From Burhinus oedicnemus (lineage: Eukaryota > Chordata > Aves > Charadriiformes > Burhinidae): 64,000 nucleotides of DNA. Position 1 is the first letter of the stretch. Each line of letters begins with the position of its first letter. Location of the stretch: contig VFFE01007779.1 of NCBI GenBank assembly GCA_008921705.1, positions 688,274-752,273 of the forward strand. The letters run 5' to 3'. The notes below the pieces were generated by a model. It was not told the origin of the DNA, made no database searches, and saw only the letters and a program-made list of their open reading frames with translations. The position numbers were made by a program, and so were the translations under genes. Shown here in pieces: positions 36,701 through 51,207 of the stretch.

Positions 36701-39435
36701 TTACTGCCTTGCTTATAGCATTCATAATAATCAGAATATCTGTGTGTGCATATATTAGACATAATCCTGTATAAATCATTCTCAATTACTGAAATGGCTG
36801 ACTACTTCAAAGTATCTTTACGCTAATATTTCTTAAAGTTAGATACTGTAGAGATCTTTTTTGGATAAGACTTAAAAACATTTCTTACATGAAATCATGA
36901 GTCTATCATCAGTAAGCAGAGATGTTAGCTGAAGTTCAGCTGATCTGTTCATCGCTAATACATTGGGCGTGATTTTTTTTTTCATTTTTCATCATTTCTG
37001 GTGAAGAATAGGAGTTTGGAATAATTTTTTTATAAGTGATCAACGTATCAAATGGATTTCAAATCCAAAGCTTTCAGTATATTGCACCCATTCATGACAA
37101 GTCTTTCTAGTCTGTTTGAGCTGGTCTGCTTTAGCCCTGTCTACCTCTTTGTCCTGCGTTGCCTCCAAAGTTTCCACAGAAACTAAAAAGTCAGTGCTGT
37201 TTTCAAGAATGCTCTCTTCCCTACTACACCTCTTAAATCTTCCAGCTGCTATGGGGTTTCTGTGCTCTCTGTCCACACTCAGTCACCTCATCCTTTTAAA
37301 TTAGATTTAGAATTTAAAAGTATAGTCCCTGATGGTGCCACCCCACTGTTGTGTGTCATGTTTTCTGTTTAGAAAGATAGAATGGTAAATTACAGCTGTT
37401 GTGGGTAAGGGGACATGTTGTGAAATTAAAAAGTAGTTATGTTTTGAAAAATAAATGGCAATCCTGTGTAAGAAAAAAACTCAAGGAAAAGCAAATTAGG
37501 AGTAACATGGAAATAGTATCACTTGGCAAGTTGCAAGGTTGGAGGTCATTTTAGAAGGTCCCAGGACAATCTATTAATTTTTTTATAGTATTTTTCATTC
37601 CTAGTTACCTTTGTTTTCCTCTTTTGCTAAAATATGGCTACAAATCATGCTTGCTATAATTTACCATATAGGCAAATCAGGCTGATAAATATTTTGTCTT
37701 ATTTAAACTATGCGATCCATATCTGGTGGTATAAAAGAGCTAGACCTACAGTTTGTGGTATTACTTTAAAAGAAAAGGGAAGAAAAGATGTGGCAAAAGG
37801 GAATCGAGCCCATAGATGTGTAATGGGAGGCAAATGATTGTTTCTGGCCCTGAACAAGGAAAGCCTTCTGTAAAGGATTTTATGTAATTTTGTTCAGCTG
37901 AACAAAGTGGAGAATACTTAACAAAATTGCCATTTTTAAAATCTCATTGTGAATACTCAGCATGCTGTGATCATACGCTGTGTAATGGTGTTTGCAATGA
38001 ATAAATTGCTGTAGATACTATAATATAAATAACTGTTTTGTGCATTAAGAAGCAGTTCTCTTCATGATGGTTTCTATCTCAGGAACACTGAAGACAGGAC
38101 TTTAGAGAATAAAAGCATCAAAGTACTCTTTGAACAATACCAGTCTGCTAAAGTGCTAGGATACTTTTAATTCTTTGTAGTATTATTTAGAAGTGAATAA
38201 TAAAATCAACCAAGTGATATTTGCTTTGGTCTTAATCTGTTTGTTATTTTTACTGTGGCCAAAACTTACTAATTTTAAACACAACACAGCTTCAGCAGCT
38301 TCAGCCAATAATTTTTAATGGCTCCAGTGACAGGAGGGCAGAGAAAGTTAATCACAAGAAAAAAAGGATTTGGCTCATACAGACTTTTGGCACAGTGACC
38401 TGATGTGCTGTGGGTTTGCTGCAAGAAAGTGGAAGAAGCCCCAAAGTTAAACTGCGTATCGCTCTGGGTGATAAATGGACCTCTAGAAACACCTTGCTAA
38501 AACTAGAGAAGATTCACAGTGAAAAAATGCCATGCCGTACTGAATTCAATCGCTTTCAGTAAGCTTAAGAAGCAGTATCTCATGTTGTCCTGTGATATGT
38601 TGCTGCTCCTTTGACAGCTCATTGGGATCAGTTTTCCTAGATACTCTTCCAATCGCACTTACCACAAACATACCGGTTCCAAAGTGTAGATGAAAATGGT
38701 AACTGGCTTCAATAAAAAGCACGTGGTAAAAGCAGGATATAACTACTTTGAAGGAATTGTAGCATGGATTAGGAAAATGTCTTAATATCCTCCTTCTCTT
38801 ACTGCTTGCCTATAAGTACTTTTTTTTTTAAAAAAACTTTCTTGTGGAAGGATGGTCTTAATCAGGAAACTGGAAGAACTGGAAGGAAGTCTGATCCAAA
38901 TTTTTCAGCTGAATTCTCTCGCTCTAATGGCAACTAAGTGGTGTAAGGGCTTTGTCTGAAGTTTCTCTTTCTGCCAAAGCCCGTCTGAGTGACAGGTAGC
39001 CTAGTCACTTCACTGTTGGTTTCCATTATGAATAATTAGTCTAATGAAAGATACCTACCCAAAAATCATGCTTACCTCATCTAATTGTGTTGATATTCCA
39101 ACATATTTAAGACGTAAATTCCCAGTAATATTGCAGGGTGACCAAAAATACTGGATCTAGCATAAACCCAAATTTGAGTGTTAAATCATGGAAAGCCAAG
39201 CTTTTTCACTACATATAGTGTCTAGTTAAAGTAAAATGAACAGCTCTTTGAAAATGCATATATATTGTTAATTTTCTTAGGGTAAGTCAGATCTCTTGGG
39301 CCTGATCTCTTGCTGAAAAATTTCTAGCTTTGGTCTAGATAATAACTAGTAGGAAACATGAGCATCTTCCAGTACTTTGATAATAGCACTTTTTGCACCA
39401 TCTAGATGAAGGAATTGAGATGGGGATAAATTTAA

Positions 39436-39467
39436 AAACAAAACAACAAAACAAAACCAAAAAAAAG
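39436..39467. repeat. A-rich (CAAAA)n simple repeat
   Basis: AAAACAAAACAACAAAACAAAACC and the following A run form a short A-rich simple repeat. I saw no LINE or SINE body directly upstream, so it is not obviously a retroposon tail. Confidence 0.7.
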
Positions 39468-40606
39468 GAAAGAAGATTTTAGGATTTTTAAGCAGATTTT
39501 CAGGAAAAAAAGAAATGAAGAGAAGGTTATGCATTACAAAGGTGCAAATTTGGAGAGGGTTTATTTCTTGATGAGACTTTAAGTCATCAATATTATAGCC
39601 GAACTAAGCACTTACCTCTAATTTTGAAGGGGTTTATTTCTTTAATTGCTCTTTGATTTTACTGCTTGGAGACTAGCCTGCTAATTTTATTCATAGCAGA
39701 GGTGTTATTAACTATACAACTGTGCCCATTGCCACAGGCAGTCTCAGTGTTCACTGCTATCTCTGTTTTTGTTTTGTGGAAATGTATTCCTTTGGCTGCT
39801 GTGGCAACTGTTTATTACATACATTTATAAAAGTACCTACTGATATCACTGTAGCATCTGGGTAGGCAGCTGTGACTCCCTTCCCTACGCTACTGTTGCT
39901 GCAGGATCCACTCTGCTTGCTCTTCATTTTCTACGTCGCAGAAGAAGGGCAACAGGGAAGGAAAGAAACCAAATGAGTAACTGCTGTACTGTAATAAAAT
40001 CCCCCTACATCATTTTCCACCCTCTCCTCCTTTCTGGAGAAAGATGAAAAATAGCAGAATGGCTGTTGATGAGAGAAAAAGAAAGAGAATGTTAGGAGGA
40101 GGGGGATCCGCGTGTACCCGAAGGGAGGAAGGATCCACCATGATGAAGGAGCGACGAATTACCACCATACAGAGAGAGGGGGTGTGAGAGACACCAACTT
40201 CAAGCAAAAAATAGAAAATGCAGGTTCTACGAAGAAGAATTGTCAGTAACAAGGGAAGAGAAAGGGTGAAGGCTCGAGAGGTGGAGGATCAGGTTGGCTT
40301 CCAGTATGGAGAGGAGAGAGGATTGGGAGAAGAGGAGAAGAAATTAGATGGATAACTGGTGCTGCTGGCACTGTCTGTATCCATTCCAAAGCCAAAGACA
40401 CGCAGCAGTGGCTCATGGGGCTGTGACGCCAATGCTTCTCAATGGCACTGTTTTTGCATTTTGTTAAACAGGGTGGGCTGGGTGCGCAGGTGGGTCTGCG
40501 ACACCTGGTGATATCAGCATCAGCATCGCTCATGCTGACTTACTTCTTCCCAGATTGAGATTATCCAGCAGCCGCTTTGCCAGCACAGCCCCACTGCTGG
40601 TCTCAT

Positions 40607-40632
40607 GGCTGTCCCCAAGCACGGGGACAGCC
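40607..40632. repeat. GC-rich 10-bp perfect inverted repeat
   Basis: GGCTGTCCCC (40607-40616) and GGGGACAGCC (40623-40632) are exact complements around the 6-base loop AAGCAC. The predicted hairpin is stable in RNA on either strand. It is not followed by a U tract and has no known role. Confidence 0.85.
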
Positions 40633-43600
40633 CCGAGCTGTGGAGCAGACCAAAGTAACACTTTCGCTTAGGACAGGTTTCGGTACTGGCACCATGTTCA
40701 AAACAGAGAGCAGAGGTATGTACTGGGTTTCCTTTAATGAGGCTTCATATGAGCTTCTCAAGAGATGTATCTCACTGAAAGCTGAATCTGCAATCTTCTG
40801 TTTTGTTACAGCCATCCTCTTCCCTTACCAGCTGTGCTCTTAAATTATTTTGCTAATCTTCCAATACTTCTGTATCCACTTTGCCCTCTGGGCAAGTGGC
40901 TTCCCAGAAGCATTCACAGAGGGCAGTTAGAGGCAGGATCTGCTCCAGCATAACTGTTAGGTGTGCAAGAAATGGGATTGCAAGAAATTGTGTTGCATGT
41001 CTTATAAATGGCGATAATTCTGTGGTGAGCTTCTCTCCTCAGAGGTAAACCTTAAACAGTAAAGTCAAGGCTCCGTGTAATAAAAGGAAAGGAAGAGGAA
41101 GACACTCGGGTCATATTTTACTGAAGATAGTTGAGAAGGGTCTGCATGCTCCATGGACTGCACTGAAGGCAGGGTGAACCCCAGTTCTGATGTGTGTTTC
41201 TATGTGCTAAGGCAATTCAGATTAAATAATGTAGTAATAAAAATGAATTGCCACAGACAATGACATGGAAAGTGAGTTCATGGACAAAGTTAGTATAATA
41301 TCCTGGTCCTGCTTTATTCTGTCCTGCTGTAAAGGACGAGGATAAAAAAGAACTTGAAGTCACCCAGTCCAGAAGAATCTTTCCATTTTTTTCTGAGTCC
41401 TGAGGAATGGGAAGTCCTCCCAGCCATCTCGCTTTCCTGTTTTGTTTGGCCTGACCGCTTCCCCCCACACACCATTAGCGTGTCGGAACTAGAAGGCAAT
41501 TCAAGTTACAATTCCTTTTCTTACCTCTTTGTTTTGTGCTCCAGGCTTGCCTTTCCCTGTGGTAAAGAGTACAGTTACCCTTTAGAAGTGGATACCAGTG
41601 AGATTCAGAGACCAAGAGTGGAAGGGAAGACATTGAACTAGTCCTTATTTTCCACATCACCAGAAACACACTACGAGGTTATGCTGCCGCCAATTATAGA
41701 TGCTGGGGAAGCATGTGATCCCTCCTCAAGAAACATAAGTTAGATTAGAAACCAATACCATTCTTTTGGCTAATATTTTCCATATGAATACTTGATAAAC
41801 CACCTGTATTTTCACTTTTTTGAGTTATTCTCTGGAAATTGAGTAAATTTGTATGCAAATCACAGCTCTGATAAAACTAAAAATCAACTGTACTTTCATA
41901 ACTTCTCCAGATAGGTTTTCATCTGGTGTGTCTCGTAGATGCTGTTGTTTTCATACAGCTCTCCTAATACATCATTTTAAATTTAGTATTTTAGGGTATT
42001 CTAAATGCAGCTTGCTGTTTCTAATGCATTGCACTGGACAAGCCGTTTTGAGCAGCATTACTTTCAAGTGGCTGCCTGCCTAAAAACATGTTGAGGGAAT
42101 AAAAAAAGACTCAGTGCATTAAGCATGTTTAAAGCAAAATGAATTCAGTTATAGTAGCATTTAAAGTATTTTGCTACTAAGTGTAGCTGATGTGCATACA
42201 TTTCACCTGCAAGTATGTATGTGGGAAGCAGTGGCTAAAGTATATAAGCGGTGAACTAAAGTATGTGAAGAGAGGCAAAGGAGAGTGAAATACAAAGGAG
42301 ACCATGTTATATGTTTTGACTCCTTTGCCCTGAATTTCATACACCCGTACTGATGTCGTTCTGGAAGAGGAAGAAGGCTGGCTCCTTGTCCACCCAACCC
42401 AGCTCTTCCAGCAAGCAAAGCCTCCCCAGTGGGTAAACCAGGCAATATTCTGTGCAGTGTCCCATCGGCTGTAGGGGAATAATGACAGCAAGGAGCTAGG
42501 TCTTGACGAGCCATTGGTAACATCAGGTCTCCAGGGCCTTTATGCTCAGCTGCACGTCCTCAGTCCTATGTTCCAAATTCTACCTGGGAGAAAATGCAGG
42601 AAACTTTGGAGTGCCAGCTCCGGAGTCACACCGCGTGCTTCTCGCTGGGCTGCTCGATTGCCTCATCCTGCAGGTTCGCTACGGTTTCAGCATCAGGGCT
42701 CAAATGGGGAGGCTGCGCCGCTGGTCTGACAGCAGACCTGTCCTTCTCCTAACCACCTTATCCTTATAGTTCAGCCACTTCCACCCAGAACTGCCACAGC
42801 CGTCACTGTTTCTGCCCTGAAGCTGACTGATTTAGCAGGAGGTTAGCAGCAGGCAGCATGTGTATGCACTGGCCCTGGGTCAGTCAAGTTCAAGGCAGAT
42901 TTAGTCTGCCCTTTGCCGAGGGGGTGCGCATCTGAAGCTGTCCTTCCAAAGATAACAGAACTTGTTTGGTTTGCTTTCTTTGAGATCTGTGGTTTGGTTG
43001 CCAGTAACATTAATAGAGCTGAAATATAAATCATACTGAATGTAAAACACTTGGGCTTCAGCGTGCCGGGCAGATATCCATGTAGAGAGAAGGGCAATTA
43101 AATCCTCTTGCATTATAAACCTTATAGAATAAGGCTCTGGCTGAGGTCTTGCACATACGGGAATTTTCTCTGGTGAAGCCTGATGAGTCTTCGTTCTGAT
43201 TGCCAATAACGTGGATAAATAAAGGCTTAACAATTAGCAAAGAAGGGAAACAAAGATAATACACCTGTCAAACTTTTTGTATTATTAATGTGCAAGTGAA
43301 AAAACGTTACGCTTGTGCATGCTGTTGCCCTTAATAGCAGCGGGTGCCTGTGCACATGGATCAGTATTTTACATCGGTTGAACAGCCTTGCTGCCAGCAA
43401 GCACTCCAACAGGCAGCGTCGATAACGGCAGTCTTCCCACACTCCATACAATTCGAGCTATTCTTCAAATTAATAATAATACTTAATAAAGCGTCATCTC
43501 TCATTTGCAAAGAAAACCTTCAATTAATGTTAATCAGCATCCTCAGAATGTGATCAGGCTGGGCTTGTAGCTGGACGTGCCGAAACAGTTCAACTGGCAG

Positions 43601-45823
43601 ATGGAGCATTTTCCAACTATTCTAATTAATGACTGCTCATTTCAAACCTTAATGCAATTAAATAAATGGCAAAACAAATAAAAATAATATACATTATGAA
43701 AATGCCACTATCAGAGAGAGTTCTGATCAAAAAAGTGAGCTTTGCTCAAACCTAGAAGGGGCCCAACCATCCCCTCCTACCTAAATAAGGTCTAATAAAG
43801 ACAGGGCTTGCTTTTGTTCCTTGCTGTTTCCAACCATTGCTCTGGGATCCACATTTATATCACTTCCATTTTAACCTACTGGCAGCAACTGAGTCATTGC
43901 TTCTCCAAGTATTAGAACGTTTTTCTGCAGAAAATGGAAAAGGATTTCCTTCACGTATTATGGGCTTTTTTTCATGAAAGACTGAAACTGCCCCTGCTTC
44001 TTGCCTTTTCTATTGGAACTAATTGCCTGATATTTTTTTTAAGGGTTTTACTTTCTGTGAACTGTGTATACCATAGCACTGATATAGTCCCACATTCGTT
44101 TGGGCTTATAAAGAGTTCAATTAGCCCCTTAATGCCTAGTTCAGTCACAATTAAACCTTCCCTGTTGACTCGGGATTGGTCTTTCTAAAGGTAGTGGAGG
44201 TGTTTTTAATTATTCATTCTCTGGTTTGTTTCTTACAGCAGTCTCAGCTGTGCTTTATTATTCAAAGGTTAATGCAAACCGAGAACTGGGTAAATTAAAT
44301 TTGTTTGGCAGCTAGCAACCTGATGTATTATAGACACGGTGAAATATGGATGGCAACACTTCTGCTATTGTGACACTTAAAAAGCCAGATTTTATCTTTA
44401 AAACAATGGCTAGTTTTGTTACTATGGCTGATAGAAAATGAATGTTCTGTAATGTTATAGTCTCTCTAACCCATTTTTGTTAAGAAAGCACATAGTTTAG
44501 AAAGCCAAGAAGCATTAACAGCTATTATAGAAAATTGATGGAGGTACCATGACTAATGAAGTACACCGCACAGTACTAAGTCACGCAGTTGTATGCAGGG
44601 AATCATGCAGTCAGAAGTTTTAATGAAGGGAGCCCAAGGAATTTCAGGTGAAAGAGGGTTTTATTAACTTTCACTGAACAAAATGAATAGTTGAGCAGTG
44701 AACATGACATGTTGTCGTATAATAATTGTATGCCTTGGGTACATTGTGAGGCATGGAGCATAGCCAAGAGCTTTCATCTGTTCTACACACAGGGTTATTT
44801 CACAAACCCCTGCATGCTGTGGAAATCTTTATTGCAAACGTAACAAGAATTGTTTCACAAGAAATGCCTTAAGACAATACCGCATCACTTATTTGAAATA
44901 TCTACAAGCACTGCCCTCCTCTGAAAAATATTAATCAGATATCTAGAAGTCACCGTCCCAATTGATCCTAATACAAATTCAGGTCCTGTATCAGTGACTG
45001 GTATCAGGAGACTGTGAACTGAAAAGAAGTCTTCATGTTCCTTAAGAGGCCACCTGGAGTATAATATGTATTTCTATGGACAAGCATTATGTTGTATGAA
45101 AGGAGGCTGTGTTGGCTTTTGGAAGACTCATGCCCAAGAACTTTTATTAGATTTTTACTTTGATTTTGTCAGGAATTGACCATGTTGGTGAGAGATTTTT
45201 ATTGTTTCACATACAGAATTATGTTTTGTACATTTTAAATATCGTTTCGGTATTGTGTTTTTAAACGAGGACTTTGAATTAACATAATCCAACAGTTCAA
45301 CCCACTTCCTGTTTATATTTTTTTTTAAGATAGGGTAATAATTGCAGAGAAAAGCAGCCTTCTGTACTAGTGACTGGAGACCTTAGGTTAGGAACTTAGA
45401 AGGTGCACCTGCAAGGTTGTTTGTACCCTGCTCAGTCTTTAGTACAGTCTGTGCTGTATAATAATGTGTGTAATTACACTGCTACTGACTGATGAGGTAG
45501 GTGGATGAGGAGGTAGGTGAAAATAGGATGGCTTGTGAGGCAAGACAGTGACAAGGCATCTGAGCAAAGTCTCTGCATCCTTGCACTGTAAATACTTCAC
45601 ATCTGCCCACTAAAATATTTGAGATAAGACAATCAGGATTTTTTCTGTGCTTGTTTGAATAATTTATAATGTGGTTTTAATAGTTCTTCCTGGCTGAATG
45701 TATCACTTCACTGACAGAGCTTAGGACACCAGTTACATGTTTTATCCAGGACTAACTTAATGAATGTGATACACAATTTTAACTTCTGGTGTTATTGCAA
45801 AACCAGTGGTACTACTAGTAGAG

Positions 45824-46067
<244 letters not shown>

Positions 46068-46844
46068 TGATATTTTTTAATGTGTATGTTGGTTTATCTT
46101 TGTAGGATGAAATATAAAACTTTCAAGGCAATAATGAATATTTAAACTAAGTATTTTGATGGAAAGAATTTAAATAACTGCCTAAAATTTGCCTGCATGT
46201 TGCCAGTATAGCTGGATGAATATGGATTTATTTAGCAAATGGTTGCATAATTTCCAGCAGTTATTTGTTTGATTTGGATTTGTTTCTAATATGAAAGCAT
46301 TTATATTTGAGTTGCACCCTTTATAAGCAGCTGAAGATACTTAATCTTTCCTGTTGACCCATATCATTCACCAGGGGTCTGTGGCAGTCTGACAAAAATA
46401 TGCACCCTTTGCGCTACCCCATATAAATTACTTCTGCAGATGCAACATACACTATTGTTCATGAAGTTTTAAGTAATTGCTGTACGTAATTTTCTGGAAG
46501 AATATGGAAATATGGCAGCAAAGGCAAGAAACTGGAGTTAAAAACAGAGATTTACAGAACTCCTTACGGATTGATTTTCTAATGCTGTCAATAATGACAC
46601 TAACCACAAACATAGAACTGTACAAATAACATGAGGGTAGCTGGTCATTACCATGATCGAGCAGGCTCAGAATGTCACACAGGAAAAGTCTAGTGATTAT
46701 GAAGACTGGAAAAACAGAAATGGGATGAAATGTGCTAGTGCAGAGTGTCACCAATAACCAGTAGTTATAATACTGAGGGAGGGTGTCAAAATGGGGCTTT
46801 TTTGGGTGGTAACAGGATTATTACAAACCACCCATCTAATGCAT

Positions 46845-47165
46845 CTATAAAAAAGGCAAATACACTCCTAAGATGCATTCTCTGGCATTGCCTGTAGAGA
46901 TAAGGAGTTACCAGTGTCATATACAAAACACTTGTAAGACCTTATCTGGAAGACTGAGTGCAATTCTTAACGCACACATTCACTAACAGGAACACGAACT
47001 GGGAAAATTTACCCCACAGGGCTGTTAATAGAACCAAATAAACTGATGGGCCTGTCTTTTATGAAACGAAGTGAAAAGGGGTGAATTGTTCACCTTGCCA
47101 GTATGGAGAGTGAGGATCTGGAACAGCTCCCTGGGAGGAGCTATGGGAGCAAAAAAACTTACCTT
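46845..47165 (+). mobile_element. Ancient, decayed CR1/L3-like LINE relic
   Basis: Around 46930-46970 the + strand reads as T-L-V-R-P-Y-L-E-D-stop-V-Q-F, the degraded counterpart of the CR1/L3 motif [14 protein letters not shown]. The flanks fit the same family: AAAAAAGGCAAATAC with a downstream GTAGAGATAAGGAGTTA, and near 47080-47150 a remnant of the conserved 3' stretch ending GGAACAGCTCCCTGGGAGGAGC. Stops and indels are frequent, so this is much older than the other CR1 copies. Its boundaries are approximate. Confidence 0.65.
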
Positions 47166-50100
47166 CTTTTGGACACATTTGTGGAAGGGTTGGTGTGCCA
47201 CGTTGGTCTATAATAGAAGGGTATTGCATTAAAAGAGAGAGTAGCCGATTCCTATTTGCTTACCATGAGTACCCTATTGAAAGAGAAGTGTTTAAAAACA
47301 GAATTTTAATGCCACAGTAGTAATGCATATAGTAGTTAACACTGATATGATCAGGAAAAGTTTTAAAAAAGAATGAGAGATGTGAATTCAAAGTATTTGT
47401 CATTCTGTAAATTGGGCTTTCCCAGCCAGTGACCTAAAGATGGGTCACTATAGCAGTATTAGAGATGGTCTAACTTTGTTTCCCACTTTTCCAGTTTAGG
47501 GAAGTTTTGAGGTCACTGACAGGTCTTACAGGGGTTGTACACCTTGCTGACTGCACATTTTCAGATTTAGATAACTGTGATTACACGGTGAAGAAAGAAT
47601 TTGAAACTTTATAACTTCTCCTTCAGTTACTTAAAGCTTTGGGCACACTAAGCTCGGGTGATGCCCTGTTATTCCTGCCTCCCTGCCAGCCCAGGCCAGT
47701 CCAGACTTCTTACTTGCTATACAGTGTCCGTCTTGACAGGCTTCTTTTGTTTTCTGCTTTGCTGGGCTTAGTCTGTTTGTAGTAGTTGTAATGCAAGGGT
47801 TACATTCAGTCCCCCAGCAAATTAAAATTATTTTATTTCAGGCATATTGGCATATCCACTAAATGGATTTATTGAGTATAAAATGGAGCTTGAAATTCTG
47901 CCAGAGATCCAAACCTAATATGTGAAGAACTAGATCCGAAAGGCTAGTTGGAGGCATATCTTCTGTCATTCTCTCTGTTGAATCTGTTGAGTCTTGAGGC
48001 AATATATGCAATAGGCATCCTTTTAAAATAGAAGGTGAAGGTCCAGTTTGCTGTTTCACCATGAGGTAAAGACTTTTTCAATCCACGCTCAGATGTGTTT
48101 GGAGACTGTATTATTTTGAGACATCAGTAATGCAGCTGTGCACTGCTTATTAATGAAATATCAAGCAAAGAGGTGGCTCTTGTCCTGCTTTGTAATAGAT
48201 TTTTTTATCTGCCTTTTTCTTGATGCCAATTGTCATTGTAAGAAATGCGTGCATTTAAATCATATGAAAATATACTGCTTGATAGAGGATGAGAGAGTTG
48301 ATGATGCCACATTGTATTACTAAAAGGCCAGTATTTATGATAAGGGAAATTATTATCTGTAAGAAAGTAATGAATACATGTGCACAGGGGACTAATGTCA
48401 GATATAACTAATAAGTCGCTAGCATATTTTGTACACATGGATTCTTATTCCATTCACTTCAGCCACTGTTGTAAATGACCCCTATTTTCAGTCCTGGTGT
48501 AGGATCTCTCAACCTGTTGCTATTTCATTACACCTATTTTCCAGACCCTATAAAACTAATTCATAGGTAAAATAGGTTGGGAAATCCCTTGACTAAAGCA
48601 ATGTGGGAAGATGACTGCTTTTCATAAGGTAGCTGCTGCCAGTCAGTATTGTTGGGAAATGATGGTTAAATATGTTCTCCACACACTTATTTCTAGCAAA
48701 AGAAAGGTAGTGAGTACGTGGAATGTAACATATGGCCTCACAAGATGGTGCTATCTGTGTCCCTGAGTGTTGACATCTCTTCTGCTTCACCACAAGATTT
48801 GTGATATTTGGTGCTGTTCTCAAAATCATGGGTCCCAGGGTTATGGGAATAGATCATCCTAGGTTGTTTTTTTTTTTTTCCTAAGTATAGTCTCACTCCT
48901 TATGGCTCTATCATCTTAAAAAATCTAGAAATAAAGTGCAAGACTGTGGACTGTACTGAGAAAGACATAAAATGTGTTGGCAAGGTTACCTTCCTGTAAG
49001 TACATAGCAGAAAGGGTCTAATTCACATTTCTCACTATGACTGAATTCATACATTCCTCCTGAGATTTCTGTGGGCCATTTTCATCTCTCTTTTACTATG
49101 AAGTAAGGAAACATTTAAATGAGTACTGTCAAAATTGATCTTCCAAAAATGTGACCACGAAAGACCTGGGAAGAAACAGAAACTGTATTTCCCAGATGCA
49201 ATTACTTGACCCAGCCTAAGGTTCCAAAGGCAAATGCCCATGTCACATAACATAGTTACTGTTAAAGAGCCTAATCCAAAGTGTATTAAAATATGTGGAA
49301 AGATTTCCACAATCCCTTTTCCTTATCTGTTCTCAGATGTTGTGCACTCTGTTGTCATGCATGTGTATGTTGCGCATGGATGTTGGGAAGGGTAAAATAA
49401 TTTTTAAAATAAGGAAAATATATCAAGAGTGGATTCTGGATAAACATCTTTTATTTTTATTATTATAATTAAAATAGGTTTGTGGTATAACCATGCTTTC
49501 GTTTGTATTAGACAAAGGTCTCGGTATTTTCTGAAGGATCCAGATTCCTTCTATAAATACTGTTGGTGCCCATTCTGATCATTTGACAACCTGCTGCATA
49601 TTGGAAAACATTAAATAAAATAAAATTGAACATCTGAGAGCACATGCGCTTCAAGAAAAGATGTTTGGCCTATATTTTGGGGTTTTTTTAACAAATATAT
49701 AAAGTAATTTTCCTTTTGTTCTTCTAGATTGTTAACATGCTTTCCCACCTTATCTTTATCACGTAAAAGAAACTGAATCACTTGTTCATTCAGATTTTTT
49801 TTAAACAGAGAAGTATCAATCCAAAACTTTCATTTTTATGTATTTCTTCAGTTTTTACACCTATGTAGCCTTCCACGTCACATCCTTTTAAGATTTTAAA
49901 GTTTTATCTCTATTGTCTACATCCTCTAATTATACTGTGTGGTCCAGTTCACATTCCTAGTTTTGTTTAGCCCAGCATCACTGCCATCAGGTTTCCCTTC
50001 CAGCCTGCACGAACCAGTCTTTCCCCTACAGGTCCATATTTTTATTATTGCCAGTCCTTACCTGTCATTGTCTCTCTAAAGTTAAGGAATAAGCATAATA

Positions 50101-51169
50101 TCAAAGTAAGTTATTCTTCACCAAAACAGAATATACCATGTGGTAAGTCAGAGTATAATTTGCTCTCACGATATTCATTTTTTTTCCCCTTTGAAGTCAG
50201 TCTATTTCAGTCTTTCAACTTTGTCTCATGCCTTGAAACTGGACTCCAGATTTTCCAAGCCAGAGGTCAGTGACCCTTTCGGCTTCGCTTTCCTTTTAAA
50301 TCAATGGCATTTAGCTTCACTCACAACTGCAGCACACTCACGCAGAGGAGGCAGTTGTTCTTCCCCAAAAAGTTTTATCTGTGTGTGACTGATGCAACCC
50401 GAATAGGAGTGACGGAGGGCCAGCCCAGCCTAACTCCGATTTGTCTTTACAACCAGAGAGCATGATTTTTAGAACAGCTCATCTGAGAACTGACAAATTA
50501 GCTTTGGCTTTCTGGGAGGCTCTAATCAATTAAAAATATTTCCTCGCCTCCACTGTGAGGAAGCTTCTGTAGCACTGCGGAAATTAGCTGAGCACCCGGT
50601 TGGCTGAGTCAGCAAGAAAGCAGGCAGCCTGCAGAATCGCCTTTCTCTTTTCAGCTGCATCCTAAGTATCCCGTTGGTTTTATGAGATGCCAGGCGGGAG
50701 GCAGGTATGGAGCAGACAAAGCTAGGCATAGATGTGAACGTGATCTCACCTTCTGCTACAGGCCAGATGCTGCTGAGGTTTCAGTGTCGGTCACAAGGTG
50801 AGGTTTCACTTCAGCCCCAAAATACAGCATCTCCCTTGTAGCCCAGTGGGCTGAAGAATAGAGGAAGCTGTGACCTGTTCAGAACAGCCACTTAAAGAAA
50901 TGAATAAAAATATTTAGATGGCCTGCCAAGGAAATAACCTTACATTTCTCCAGTGCCTTAATGACCCCTCAACCTTTTTTAGAAATACCTTTGAGATTTC
51001 TTTTTCCTGATAACTATCTCCCTTTCATCCTTAATGGATTCAGACAGTTCGCCCCTTGGCCTTAACAAAGGAAAGCTCTCTTTCTTGCTCTCTTTCTTTG
51101 GTATATTGAATGGGATGTATAGCTACGCATAGATAGATGTCTCTTGTGTGGGGTGGGGTGAGTATCTGT

Positions 51170-51207
51170 GGGTGTATGTGCGTGTGTGTATATATATATA
51201 TATATAC
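51170..51207. repeat. (TG)n(TA)n dinucleotide tract
   Basis: TG-rich sequence (GGGTGTATGTGCGTGTGTG) passes directly into about nine TA units ending near 51206. It is a compound dinucleotide microsatellite in the intron. Confidence 0.9.

Larger units (their letters stand above)
31486..45823. other. Intronic stretch leading to the first UBE2E2 exon
   Basis: It contains the cryptic-exon candidate (33385-33749), an A-rich simple repeat (39436), a purine-rich segment (about 40030-40350) and the hairpin at 40607. The AT-rich block at 43614-43700 with several homeodomain-like ATTA cores may be a conserved non-coding element. No gene seen. Confidence 0.7.
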
